Shown here: positions 20,943-31,085 of the stretch, piece by piece | Numbering within the stretch: the first letter of the stretch is position 1 | Layout of the letters: each line of letters starts with the position of its first letter | Source of the DNA: Tritrichomonas musculus | Lineage: Eukaryota; Parabasalia; Tritrichomonadida; Tritrichomonadidae | Assembly (NCBI GenBank): GCA_039105265.1 | Contig: JAPFFF010000037.1 | Span: 1,393,501-1,457,500 of the forward strand | Direction of reading: 5' to 3' | Length of the DNA: 64,000 bases | Notes under the pieces: model-generated | The model's database searches: none | The model's input: only the letters and a program-made list of their open reading frames with translations | Told to the model about the DNA's origin: nothing | Program-made: the position numbers and the translations under genes

Positions 20943-22037
20943 ATGCTACCTTTTTTTCCTGGGAAGAATGGTTGCATATTCAAGATACACTTATGTAGAT
21001 TTTTTCATAACCTACATATAAGAAAATTTAACATTTTGAAAAAAGTGTTTATATTATGTAAATCCTTTATATTTTTAGGTTTTGAATCAACAGTGAAAAG
21101 AATTAACGACAATGCGTTTTTAGGATGTCCTAAATTAAGAATTGTTGAAATATCAGAAGGAGTTAAAGAAATTGGTTCGAATGCATTCAGCAGTTGTTTA
21201 TCATTGACACGAGTTTCTCTTCCTAATTCAATCAGTATTCTCAAAGTTGGAACATTTTCATTTTATAAATCATTGACCGAAATTTCAATTCCACCATCAG
21301 TGACATCTATTGAAAACTATGCATTCAAAGGATGCAATTCATTATCATCAATTTCACTTCCATCATCCATAAAGACGATAGGTCAAAATGTTTTTTATAA
21401 TTGCATGACATTACATATAAAAGGCGACATTAATATTATTCCAGATCATACATTTTATTCGTGTGAATCATTGACCGAGATCATCCTTCCTCCATCAGTA
21501 ACAACTATTGGAAATTCGGCTTTTGGAAACTGTCGTTCATTAATAAAAATAACAATTCCTTCTTCAGTTTCAAAAATTGAAAAGTGTGCATTCAGTTATT
21601 GTTATGAATTGAGAGAAATAACAATTCCTTCTTCAGTTTTAGAAATCGGTGATTTAGCATTCAGTGGTTGTTCATTATTAACAGAAATAACAATTCCACC
21701 TTCAATAACCAGAATTAACGATAGAGTTTTCTTCCAATGTTCATCACTAAAACGAATAATTATTCCATCGTCAGTGCAGTCAATCGGATCTAATGCATTT
21801 GGAGAATGCAAATCTCTGGAAGAAATTACAATTCCTTCATCTAAAATAAAAATGGATTCCTGTGCTTTTGCTGAAGGTTCATCATTGTCCCAAGTGTCAA
21901 TTCTTTCTTCTGAAATTTATTTTGGGGATAGAGTTTTTGATAACTTCTATAAGTTGAAAGAAATATCAGTTCCCTATTCAGCGAAAATAGATACATCCTC
22001 TTCATTTCCATCAGGTATACGAATAATACGAAAATGA
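20943..22037 (+). CDS. LRR-only BspA-like protein (copy B)
   Basis: 364 residues, the duplicate of 11092-12198, with the same unrelated 47-residue N-terminus and LRR_5 repeats from ESTVKRINDNAF onward. It keeps the original TGA stop after RIIRK. Differences are a few substitutions (for example SSKIKMD versus SSVIKMD, AEGSSL versus AECSSL). As in copy A the BTB-like and coiled-coil parts are missing, so it is best seen as a 5'-truncated gene with an adventitious start. Confidence 0.55.
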   Translation: MLPFFPGKNGCIFKIHLCRFFHNLHIRKFNILKKVFILCKSFIFLGFESTVKRINDNAFLGCPKLRIVEISEGVKEIGSNAFSSCLSLTRVSLPNSISILKVGTFSFYKSLTEISIPPSVTSIENYAFKGCNSLSSISLPSSIKTIGQNVFYNCMTLHIKGDINIIPDHTFYSCESLTEIILPPSVTTIGNSAFGNCRSLIKITIPSSVSKIEKCAFSYCYELREITIPSSVLEIGDLAFSGCSLLTEITIPPSITRINDRVFFQCSSLKRIIIPSSVQSIGSNAFGECKSLEEITIPSSKIKMDSCAFAEGSSLSQVSILSSEIYFGDRVFDNFYKLKEISVPYSAKIDTSSSFPSGIRIIRK

Positions 22038-22259
22038 CAAATTTTATAATAAAATTCTAATTTTTCAAGATATAATAGTGATAATTATTTTTTTGAGTTT
22101 GTAAATGAATGCTGAATCATAGAAAAGATACCAATAATATAAAACTGAAAATTTTTATTAAATACAAAAATTGTAGTTTACTTTCAGCCTCAATTAACTT
22201 TTGCATATATACTATAACTCTCAAAATTGAAAGGATAAAAAAATTTAAGATAACTTTTG

Positions 22260-22360
22260 TAAAGTGCGTCCACAATTAAGAAAGTATTTTTTGAATAAGC
22301 TCATAGAAATATTGAATGAGTTTTCACAATTTTAACTATCCTAATAGTGGACACACTTTA
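22260..22360. mobile_element. 101-bp MITE (copy B)
   Basis: Same element as 12409-12509 at the equivalent place in the second duplication copy. Confidence 0.55.
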
Positions 22361-22399
22361 GTTCTTTCTTAAGAATATATTATAACTTTTTCTTAAAAA

Positions 22400-22735
22400 G
22401 TCATATATTTGTCTGACAATCTCTATCTTCCTGACTTCATAAACAGTTCCACTTGCACCATTTCCAAGTTCTTTAATTCTTTCAAGATTTTTGATCGTTT
22501 CTAAATCTAAAATTTGAATCATGTTAGATTTTTGGGTTATTCTTTCATTGCTTGGCGATTTTGCTTGACTTTCATTTCTCTCTTTCAATAAGTTCTCAAG
22601 TTCTTGAATTCTTTTCTTAAACTGTTTTCTTCAATTGATCTTAATCTTTTGGTGGTTACTTCTTGTTCTACAGATAATTGATATAAACGGTCGACTTCTT
22701 TATTCTGTACTTGGATCTGAACGGCAGATCTGATT
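22400..22735 (-). pseudogene. kinase gene 5' relic (copy B)
   Basis: Equivalent to 12550-12920. The codon that is a stop in the other two copies is GAA here (DLETIKNLERIK), so this copy retains the ancestral frame across the linker and glycine loop (KELGNGASGTVYEV). About 30 bp of the coiled coil are deleted near 22640. It ends before the invariant lysine and cannot be a kinase. Divergent from the intact BTB-coil-LRR gene. Confidence 0.6.
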
Positions 22736-22831
22736 AAGTTTTTTTTGAGAGAGTAAATGGTCATAAATTCGTTATATTATTTTGAAAAAGTTTATATAGT
22801 TTTAAATAAAATAAAATAAAATAAAATAAAA

Positions 22832-25396
22832 ATGGAAGATTCGAGTTTATCTGTCCAGTTGAAGAAAAATAAAACAAGAGATCATAAATTTTTTGTTTAT
22901 AAAGATAAGAAATATCCTTTCAATTTCAATCTTTTCAAAGAAAATTCAAATTACTTTTATAAAAATCGAAAACATCTAAAGAAAGTTAAAGAAATCAAAC
23001 TTTTGAATGAATATGAAGATGATAATATAGAACTGAGTGAAGAAATCATCAAAACATTCATCTCAAGTTGTCATAACGATATTTTTGAAATTAATAAATC
23101 GAATGCGATTGAACTTCAATTTTTATCAATGAAATACGAAGTTGACGAACTGAAATCGATTACGCACGAATACATTGAAAATAATCACGAATCTCTTCTA
23201 ATGAAATCATTTTTATTTAAAACGCGTCATTTGATAAATAATAAAGAAAACGAAAATATAAATTATGATACGAGCAACGAAGAAGAAATCATTTCGAAAC
23301 ATTTATATGAATACATCAACGACAAAGAACTCGGTCTCCTCCCGATTGAAACATTTGATCGAATTTTGAAGAAACATTTGAAGAATAATAACAACGAAAT
23401 GAAAGACAAGAAAGATAAAGAAGACGAAATGATGAAAATATTGTTTTCATATCTTGACAAATATGGCGGAGAAGCATCGATTTTATTCTCGAATGTTGAT
23501 TTTTCTCAACAACGGCTTGAAGTGATGACACGTTTACTTGATAAATATTCAAATATTTTTGACTTCAGCATGATTAATTCGACCCTTCTGAAGACGACCA
23601 GAGAAATGATGAGTGAAATGAGTAAAATGCGATCAGAATATTCTAAGAATATTAATGAGATGAAAGAACTCTTCAAAACACAACGATCGGAAATTGAAGA
23701 AGTTAAGCAAGAATATTTAAACATGAAAGAAGAAGAAACGAAACGAACTGAAGAACGACGAATAATATTTGAACAAGAAGTTGAACGAATGAAAGACGAA
23801 ATGAAACGACAGCGAAGTGAATTTGAATCAGAACTTCAACGAATGAAAAAGAAACAAGAAGAAATTCTTGATTCAAAGAAGATTGCAAAATATCAAGAAA
23901 TACTTCGAGACACGATCACTAACGACGAATATCAAAACATGAAAGAAGAATCGAAACAATATATTTTTGACGAGATCATTCAAAATCGCAATCACAATCA
24001 AGAACAAGTACAAGAACAAGAAGAAAATACAAATCAAAACAAATCAATACAAAAGTCGCCAGATTGTTTGTCAAATCGAATTTCATGCATGATGAATTTT
24101 GTTAAAGAAACAAAAATATTTGATAATAATGAAGAACAAGAAATCAAATTCATCAAAGAAAACATCAACGAACCAAACATTTCATTTGACATGATTGAAC
24201 GATTATATGAACATAATCATATTGAGAGAAACATTTTTGAAATGATGAATAATTTCTCAGAAATCATAATTGAAATCAAATATCCATCGAAATCATATCA
24301 AGGACTGATTGAAATATTTTCAAAAATGAACGAAAAACATTTTAAAGAATTTTCTCGAATCAAACTTTTTATTTGTTTTTCAAATGTTGAATACATTGAA
24401 TATGACCATCAACGAAATCAACTGATAAATGAAATCAAGATTGAATCAACAGTTAAAAGAATTCACGACAATGCGTTTTTAGGATGTCCTAAATTAAGAA
24501 TTGTTGAAATCAGAGAAGGAGTTAATGAAATTGGTTCGAATGCGTTCAGCAGTTGTTTATCATTGACACGAGTTTCTCTTCCTAATTCAATCAGTATTCT
24601 CAAAGTTGGAACATTTTCATTTTGTAAATCATTGACCGAAATTTCAATTCCACCATCAGTGACATCTATTGAAAACTATGCATTCAAAGGATGCAATTCA
24701 TTATCATCAATTTCACTTCCATCATCCATAAAGACGATAGGTCAAAAAGTTTTTTATAATTGTATGACATTACATATAAAAGGCGACATTAATATTATTC
24801 CAAATAATACATTTAATTCATGTGAATCATTGACAGAGATCATCCTTCCTCCATCAGTAACAACTATTGGATATTCCGCTTTTGAAAGCTGTCGTTCATT
24901 AATAAAAATAACAATTCCTTCTTCAGTTTCAAAAATTGAAAACAATGCATTCAATTATTGTTCATCATTGAGAGAAATAAAACTTCCTTCTTCAGTTTTA
25001 GAAATCGGTAATTCAGCATTCAGTGGTTGTTCATCATTAAAAGAGATATCGATTTCACCTTCAATAACCAAAATTAACAAATATGTTTTCTATCAATGTT
25101 CATCGTTAAAACGAATATTTATTCCATCGTCTGTGCAGTCAATCGGATCTAATGCATTTGACGAATGCAAATCACTGGAAGAAATAACAATTTCTTCATC
25201 TGTAATAAGAATTGATTCCAGTGCTTTTTATGAATGTTCATCATTGTCACAAGTGTCAATTCTTTCTTCTGAAATTTATTTTGGGGATACAGTTTTTGAT
25301 AGATGCTATAAGTTGAAAGAAATATCAGTTCCCTATTCAGCGAAAATAGATAAACACTATTCATTTCCATCAGATATACAAATAATACGAAAATGA
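22832..25396 (+). CDS. BTB-like/coiled-coil/BspA-type LRR protein, full length
   Basis: 854 residues, the only complete member of this family in the window. Residues ~1-190 are BTB/BACK-like (FFVYKDKKYPFNFNLF, FISSCHNDIFEINKSN, KHLYEYINDKELGLLP). Residues ~215-400 are a long coiled coil (MMSEMSKMRSEYSKNINE and onward). Residues ~405-530 are a linker with a conserved FSNVEYIEYDHQRN block. Residues ~545-854 hold about 13 LRR_5/BspA units (ITIPSSVSKIENNAF type). There is no signal peptide or transmembrane helix, unlike surface BspA proteins, so I infer an intracellular adaptor or scaffold; BTB domains commonly oligomerise or recruit cullin-3. The ATG follows an AATAAA-rich leader conserved with 4884 and 13000. 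A kinase relic lies divergently upstream. Confidence 0.85.
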   Translation: MEDSSLSVQLKKNKTRDHKFFVYKDKKYPFNFNLFKENSNYFYKNRKHLKKVKEIKLLNEYEDDNIELSEEIIKTFISSCHNDIFEINKSNAIELQFLSMKYEVDELKSITHEYIENNHESLLMKSFLFKTRHLINNKENENINYDTSNEEEIISKHLYEYINDKELGLLPIETFDRILKKHLKNNNNEMKDKKDKEDEMMKILFSYLDKYGGEASILFSNVDFSQQRLEVMTRLLDKYSNIFDFSMINSTLLKTTREMMSEMSKMRSEYSKNINEMKELFKTQRSEIEEVKQEYLNMKEEETKRTEERRIIFEQEVERMKDEMKRQRSEFESELQRMKKKQEEILDSKKIAKYQEILRDTITNDEYQNMKEESKQYIFDEIIQNRNHNQEQVQEQEENTNQNKSIQKSPDCLSNRISCMMNFVKETKIFDNNEEQEIKFIKENINEPNISFDMIERLYEHNHIERNIFEMMNNFSEIIIEIKYPSKSYQGLIEIFSKMNEKHFKEFSRIKLFICFSNVEYIEYDHQRNQLINEIKIESTVKRIHDNAFLGCPKLRIVEIREGVNEIGSNAFSSCLSLTRVSLPNSISILKVGTFSFCKSLTEISIPPSVTSIENYAFKGCNSLSSISLPSSIKTIGQKVFYNCMTLHIKGDINIIPNNTFNSCESLTEIILPPSVTTIGYSAFESCRSLIKITIPSSVSKIENNAFNYCSSLREIKLPSSVLEIGNSAFSGCSSLKEISISPSITKINKYVFYQCSSLKRIFIPSSVQSIGSNAFDECKSLEEITISSSVIRIDSSAFYECSSLSQVSILSSEIYFGDTVFDRCYKLKEISVPYSAKIDKHYSFPSDIQIIRK

Positions 25397-25797
25397 AAAA
25401 TTTTAATAATAAAATTCTAATTTGTCTGTTTTCTTTTCTGTTACCATTTTGGTATGATTTGATAATTCAGAAAAATGAGAAAAAAATTATATTGCCAAAA
25501 TAAATTGAATTTACATGATTTTAGTTTTTCTTTTAGTATAATTCAAAATAATTTAAAAAATTTAAAGGGGAAAAAAATATACAAAATGATATCTATATCA
25601 AAGATGTCCAATGTTGAGGTTGAGCTCGTTGAATTTTATAACCACTCATTTATTGACAGTCAACGATCAACGAAATGAATGACCATCGACGAAGCTTTCA
25701 ACGTTCAGATAGTATTGAAAAAACGAACGAGAAGCTAGCTTTCAACGTTCTCGATTAAGAAAAAGATATAATGTTTATTTATACTTAAAAAAAGATG
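25397..25797. other. intergenic spacer at the right end of the duplicated cluster
   Basis: Contains a less AT-rich patch (25640-25770) in which AGCTTTCAACGTTC occurs twice and which reads in pieces as RRSFQRSDSIEKTNEK, perhaps a scrap of an arginine/serine-rich protein. No start and no continuous frame. Otherwise nothing recognised. Confidence 0.4.
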
Positions 25798-28005
25798 TTA
25801 TTCGTAATTTAAAATCATTTCCTTAATTCTTTCGCTTTTAGTTAATTCAATCGGTGTATTTCCTTGGCTATCTTTGATACTAACATCAATTGATTGATTT
25901 TCCAATAAAAGTTTGATGATTTCATAATCTTCATTTGCAACTGCAAAATGCAAAGCTGTTTTTCCGTCTTTCTCTTCATCACTTGATTTGAATTGAATAT
26001 TAACATCTATTTTTGAATTTAGCAATAAAAGTTTGACTATTTCAATTTTTTTATTTTGAACTGCCATATGTAATGCTACTTGTTTTTGGAATATATATTC
26101 ATAGTCTCTATATTCACGTTTAACATAATCATCATTAAAAAATTTTTCTTCATCAAATTCTTCATCATCATCATTGTATTCTTCATATTCATTGTTATCT
26201 TCAATGATTTTACCTTTTTTAGATAAAAGAGCATTAACATCAATATTTTTATTTTGCAATAAAAGTTTAATTATATCAACATTATCTTTTTCAATTGCAA
26301 GATGTAATGCAGTTTTTTTAACCTTTGAATATTGATAATATTCAATTATCTTTTTATTTATGTTTCTTAAATTAATATCAATATCTGGATGCTGTAATAA
26401 TAATTTGATAATTTCGATATTATTATTTTGAACTGCTATATATAATGCCGGTTTTTCAATTATAGTTGTTTTTTCTTTTTTACGACCATGATATCTTGCA
26501 TCTTCCCATCCTTCTACTTCATCTAATCTTGATAATTTACTTACTGCGTTAACTTTGATTTCTGGATTATTTAATAATAATCGTACAATATCATCATTAT
26601 CATTTTCAACTGCAACAATTAAAGCTGATTTTTCTAGTAATTTTGAATCTATATCATCTTCACATTTTATGTGATCACATTCATCATAAGAGTCGCAACG
26701 GTATTGTTTTCTGTTGCAATTTTTTTTGAATTGTAAATTCAACATTAACGTCTATATTTAATTGATTAATTAAAACTTGAACAACATCAGTATATCCTTT
26801 TTCAATCACTTGAATTAATAATGGTTTTTCTTGTTTTGATCGTAATTGTCTTAAGAATTCTATTAAACGGTCCGATGGTCCATAATAGAATTCTCTTGGT
26901 GCAGCTTCATTATCTTCTTTAATTTCAGTTATTTTATTTATATCAACAGATGGATTTTGCAATAAATAAATTTGACAATAAAAATAACTTCCAGTTTGAC
27001 ATAATTTTTCAAACGATAAATTGCCAATCATTTTTTCATCAATGAATTCAAAATTATATAAAAAATCTTTACTATAAAAATGAGATGATAAATCAATCAA
27101 ATTTTGACCTTGAAGATAATTATCTTTAAAATAATATGCCATTTCATTATTATAACATTTTATTGCTTCAAAATAGCAACCTTTTGCTAAATTTGGTATA
27201 TTTTGATACGGAAGATAATTTTCTAAAAAATCAATAATTTCAGGATTGTCACCATGAATTGCACAAATATACAAAGTTGGTGTTAATTCACACTTATTAT
27301 AATACAAATATTTGAAAATTTGACAAGATCCATAAAATGCAGAATATTCGATTAATGTTGTAAATCGATCTTGTAAAAATGAATTTGTCTCAAAAAATGA
27401 CGGTTTTATTAATTCTGTAAGTGGAAAGTTGGTTGCATTTATATGAATAATGAAATCTTTTATAGAATCTTCTCTGATTAATTGACATATAGTTGTTTCA
27501 TTTTCACCAATTCTTCTCCATTTTTCAAAGGATTCGTGCAATTCTTTAGACATATTTCGGGCTCGAATTGAATCGTTAAATGGCTTGATTTCTTGGAAAA
27601 AATATTTTTGATATGTTGGTCCATTTTTTTCATTGCACATTTTAGTTGCTATAGGCTTATCAACTGTTAGAATTTGATTATCAATAAGAAAGAAAATAAT
27701 CCGTTTATTACTTTCAAGTATGTTGAATATTTCACTATTTGAAAAACTTTGAATAATATCTTTTTAAAATAATTCAGAATTTGGAATATTTTGTCAAAAA
27801 AAAGTGGTAAACGATGCATATCATTGGATATTCTCTTAATTAATAAAAGAATTGGTTTGAAATCATATTTATTTTTGATGAATTGAAAAACTTCGAATAA
27901 TTTTAAGAACTTTTTATAGTTCGATTTGTCATCATCTCCTTTAATGTATTCTAGAAGAGCTGATTGAATTTGCTTCATTTTTTCCAAATTTCCTGAAAGA
28001 GACAT
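25798..28005 (-). pseudogene. DUF3447/ankyrin-repeat protein with two homopolymer frame breaks
   Basis: Three frames on the minus strand form one gene. From ATG 28005 comes the usual N-terminus of trichomonad ankyrin proteins (NLEKMKQIQSALLEYIKG, KISNDMHRLPLFF-like helices), broken at a T-run near 27761-27765. The second part (27640 and upstream to 26720) holds the DUF3447-type region (TTLIEYSAFYGSCQIFKYLY, CAIHGDNPEIIDFLENY). The third part, after a T-run at 26720-26727, holds four to five ankyrin repeats (SALIVAVENDNDDIVRLLL, TALHFAVANEDYEIIKLLL) with acidic insertions. Both breaks lie in homopolymers, so sequencing or assembly error is a real alternative to a true pseudogene. Ankyrins bind protein partners; the role is unknown. 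Confidence 0.75.
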
Positions 28006-28080
28006 TTTATTTTGTAAAATCAAAAGGCCGACAATTAGTTTTCCTTTCAAATTTCTCTGACCTTTTTTTTTTCTTTTCAT

Positions 28081-28645
28081 TTTTAAAATTTTAAACTTTT
28101 TATCTCAAATTTATTTCTGAGAATATTATTCTTCCAAATAGCAGTAAGGTTACCACCCTCTTTTTTTATTTTAATTTTATTCTTTCTAATAGCAGATAAT
28201 TTTCATTATATTTTTTCAAATGATGAATCTATTGAAGTTTAAAAGAAAAGGAAATCCAATTTCACTTACTCAATGAGCAATATAGCAATTCTTAAAAAGA
28301 ACCAAAAATAAGTACAGGTAAATGATCTCATTCATTTTCCAGTAAAAAGAAAAACTAAAGTTAGATCTAAATACAAAAATTCATTTACAAGTGATGATGA
28401 TAACTTTCAATGATAGTGATTATTCAGAAGATTCGAATGATCGATTTTTAAAGAAAAAACAAAAAACAAAAAAAAATCTTAAAAATCTAAACTATCAGTA
28501 TCTAATACTAAAAATTCAAGAATAGATTTAATAGTGATTTTGTATAGATTCTATTAATTCAGATGAAAATTGATAATTAAATAAAAATACAACAATATTA
28601 ATATAATTATTAAAAAAGCTATTTTATTTTTAGTGTTAAAATGAA
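28081..28645. other. intergenic spacer
   Basis: AT-rich, with runs of A and T. Short plus-strand stretches (RKTKVRSKYKNSF-like) have no start and are broken by stops. Nothing supportable. Confidence 0.4.
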
Positions 28646-29935
28646 TTAACTTGGAACTGTTCTTATAGCAGCATCCCATGGTTCAAATGCGTTCCAATGT
28701 AAGTTTTTCCTATCGTTTATCCAATTATTTAAACTATCACCAATACATGCTATACCATTTGACCATTTTCCTTCTGGATTAGTCCATGTTTTGTCATTTA
28801 CCCAAAAACTAATTTCTCTAGTTTTTTCGCGGCCAGCTTGTAAAACTTGTCTTAAATGATCTTTTGTTACAAATAATTGCCGTTCATCTACTTGTTGAGC
28901 TATATTATTTTGAATATTTTGCATTGCTTCTTTTAGAGAGATCAGCTCTTTTTCTATTTCATTCTTTTCAGTAGTAATGTTTTGTTGCAAATTGTTATTT
29001 TGATCATTTACTAATTCTTTCAATGATGAAATTTCCAAAGAATTTGATTCTTTCAAATCATTTATTTCTTTATTTTGTAAACAAATTGTTTCTTTTAGTT
29101 CATCAATTTCTCTGTTTTGATTGTTAACAATGTTTATCAAATCATTTATTTTGGCTTGAAAGAAATCAAACTTACTTTGGACATCAGAGTAAAATATTGA
29201 TTGTTCTAATTTGATTTTATTTATTTCGCTCATCATTTCGGATGCTTTTTTTAAGTTTGTTTTTGCATTGAGCATGTTAAAGTCAAAAACATCTTCGTAT
29301 TCATTTAAAAGACGATTTATAAATGTAAAGTCAATTACATCCAAATCAAAATTTTGAAATAAAATTGATGCTGGCCTTTTGTATTTATCGAGGCATTGAA
29401 ACATGAAATCGAAAATTTGATTTTTATGGTCATCATCATCAAAATGAGGCATATTTGGATTATTTAAAATACGGTAAAGAACTGTAATTGGAAGTTCAAA
29501 TAGATATGGATCGTGTATATAATCAAAAAAATGTTTTGAAATATAGTTTTCATCGGTTACATCTGGTTGATCATGTTGGCTATTGTAGATTAATGATTGA
29601 ATAACTAGATTTTTGTTGTTTTTTGTTATATAATTGTCTGTTGTTTCAATTAATCCTGGCACTTTATACGTAATTGCCAAATGACGAAGTGAAAACGCAT
29701 TTGTTTTTGTAATATGAATTTCATTTTGTTCAAATTGACAGAAAGAAATGAATTCTTTAATTGAGTCTTCTGGAATTTCAATTCCATCATCTGAAATTTC
29801 AATATTTTTGATATTGTTATACTCAGTTCGTCTTTCAAAGAAGAATTGTGAACGCCTAGTTAGAAGCTCAAAGTCAATTGGATATAATCTTCCTTTGTAA
29901 ATAAAATTTTTATCCTTTTGAAGAAAACTAGCCAT
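28646..29935 (-). CDS. BTB/BACK-like coiled-coil protein
   Basis: 429 residues. Residues ~1-190 have the same layout as the BTB-like head of the BspA genes (KDKNFIYKGRLYPIDFELL, FISFCQFEQNEIHITKTNAF, SKHFFDYIHDPYLFELPI), so this is a distant paralog. Residues ~235-350 are coiled coil (NQNREIDELKETICLQNKEI). Residues ~375-429 are a Trp-rich tail (SFWVNDKTWTNPEGKW, HWNAFEPWDAAIRT) that I do not recognise. No LRRs, signal peptide or transmembrane helix. Intact, with an ATG start. It suggests that BTB-coil is a module that trichomonads join to different C-terminal domains (LRR, LC8, this tail). Confidence 0.8.
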   Translation of the reverse strand: MASFLQKDKNFIYKGRLYPIDFELLTRRSQFFFERRTEYNNIKNIEISDDGIEIPEDSIKEFISFCQFEQNEIHITKTNAFSLRHLAITYKVPGLIETTDNYITKNNKNLVIQSLIYNSQHDQPDVTDENYISKHFFDYIHDPYLFELPITVLYRILNNPNMPHFDDDDHKNQIFDFMFQCLDKYKRPASILFQNFDLDVIDFTFINRLLNEYEDVFDFNMLNAKTNLKKASEMMSEINKIKLEQSIFYSDVQSKFDFFQAKINDLINIVNNQNREIDELKETICLQNKEINDLKESNSLEISSLKELVNDQNNNLQQNITTEKNEIEKELISLKEAMQNIQNNIAQQVDERQLFVTKDHLRQVLQAGREKTREISFWVNDKTWTNPEGKWSNGIACIGDSLNNWINDRKNLHWNAFEPWDAAIRTVPS

Positions 29936-30270
29936 CTTATTATATGTGCCTATTTTCTATAGAAAATAAATTGAATTATTATTCAATTTCACATAATTTA
30001 ATTCAATTTTTTTCAACTCAAAAACATCTTCTTATTTGATTTCAAAGAAAAAAATGTTTTTGAGTTGATAAACATTTTTGATTCAAATTGATGGTCATAG
30101 GTGATTAACTGAAAAAAGCATTGTCAATTTTTACTTATTTTATCTGTATTCAGCTTTGACATGAGAATAATGCTTTTTTTTTGTGGGTTTCAGTAAAAAT
30201 CACCCCTCAATCTGCTCTTTAGAGTGACAAATAAACTGATTGTGTAATAATAATGACTGAATCTTCAATA
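29936..30270. other. intergenic spacer
   Basis: AT-rich, no gene seen. CAAAAACATC/ATGTTTTTGAG around 30021-30065 can pair as a weak hairpin. Confidence 0.35.
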
Positions 30271-30501
30271 TCAATTCTTCATGTGACGACTATTGAAACA
30301 TCCAAGAATGATTCCAAAAATTAGAAGGAATATTTCATTATCTGCAAAACCCATATACATGTATACTTCAAATGTTCCATAAACTGATGCTCCTGCAAAC
30401 CATGTCATGATAAACACGATGAAAATACCAGTTGTTGCCCCTTTAGAGCTTTTGCCTCCTATTTTTTCACCAATCTTATCAGAGAAGGCGACTGCAAGCA
30501 T
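30271..30501 (-). CDS. small hydrophobic protein or C-terminal fragment of a membrane protein
   Basis: 76 codons from ATG 30501. After a charged start (SDKIGEKIGGKSSKGATTG) come two or three hydrophobic segments (IFIVFIMTWFAGASVYGTF, EIFLLIFGIILGCF) and a polar end (NSRHMKN). Base composition is clearly less AT-rich than the flanks, which favours real coding. Upstream the frame reads SIVG and then a stop, right after a T-rich tract ending in AAAG, so a 3' splice site or a truncated larger polytopic protein is possible. Family not recognised. Confidence 0.45.
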   Translation of the reverse strand: MLAVAFSDKIGEKIGGKSSKGATTGIFIVFIMTWFAGASVYGTFEVYMYMGFADNEIFLLIFGIILGCFNSRHMKN

Positions 30502-31085
30502 ACCAACGATACTTTAATAAAAAACTGTATATATAATGATATTGAGCAAGATGTTTAAAAATAAAACATGATCCAATTTTGATGTAAATAAACTATATAT
30601 ATGCTAAATAAATTGATTTTTATAAATATTAATCATTAAAATTGTAGCGAGGTGGATATTTTCTTTAAAAAAATATCATAATTTTTTTTTTTCCTTATTC
30701 AATATATATCTCATTGAATATTCATTGTATTTAAGAGAAAATTGGAGCATTTTTAATCATAAAAAGCATTCAATATTAAATGATTAAAGATAGTTTTTAA
30801 AGCACAAATCCAGTTCGTTATTTTTTGAAAAGGAGAACGTTTATTATTTGAATAATTGCATGTCTCAGAAAAAGTTTAAATTGACTAGGTTTGTTTTTGA
30901 CACTTATTTAACAATTTAAATAAACATTATGACATGTTATATGAAAAGAATGATAATAATCGTTTTATATTTAACATGTCATAAAAAATTGCGGTTATTA
31001 AACGTACTGGATTTGTACCTTAAATCATTTTTTCTCAGAGAAAGTTGAACTTTTTTAGAGGAAAGAGTAATATTTACATATATAT
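30502..31085. other. intergenic spacer with inverted-repeat element
   Basis: Very AT-rich; the only visible structure is the inverted repeat at 30804-31016, listed separately. Confidence 0.4.
30804..31016. repeat. possible 213-bp foldback/MITE
   Basis: ACAAATCCAGTTCG (30804-30817) is inverted at the right end as CGTACTGGATTTGT (31003-31016), 13 of 14 bases matching. Inside, TGACATGTTA (30930-30939) and TAACATGTCA (30972-30981) form a second perfect inverted pair. No coding potential. Confidence 0.4.

Noticed and set aside
25475-25678. 67-codon plus-strand frame
   Set aside because: No recognisable domain, low-complexity composition, and a better-looking frame exists in part of the same DNA.
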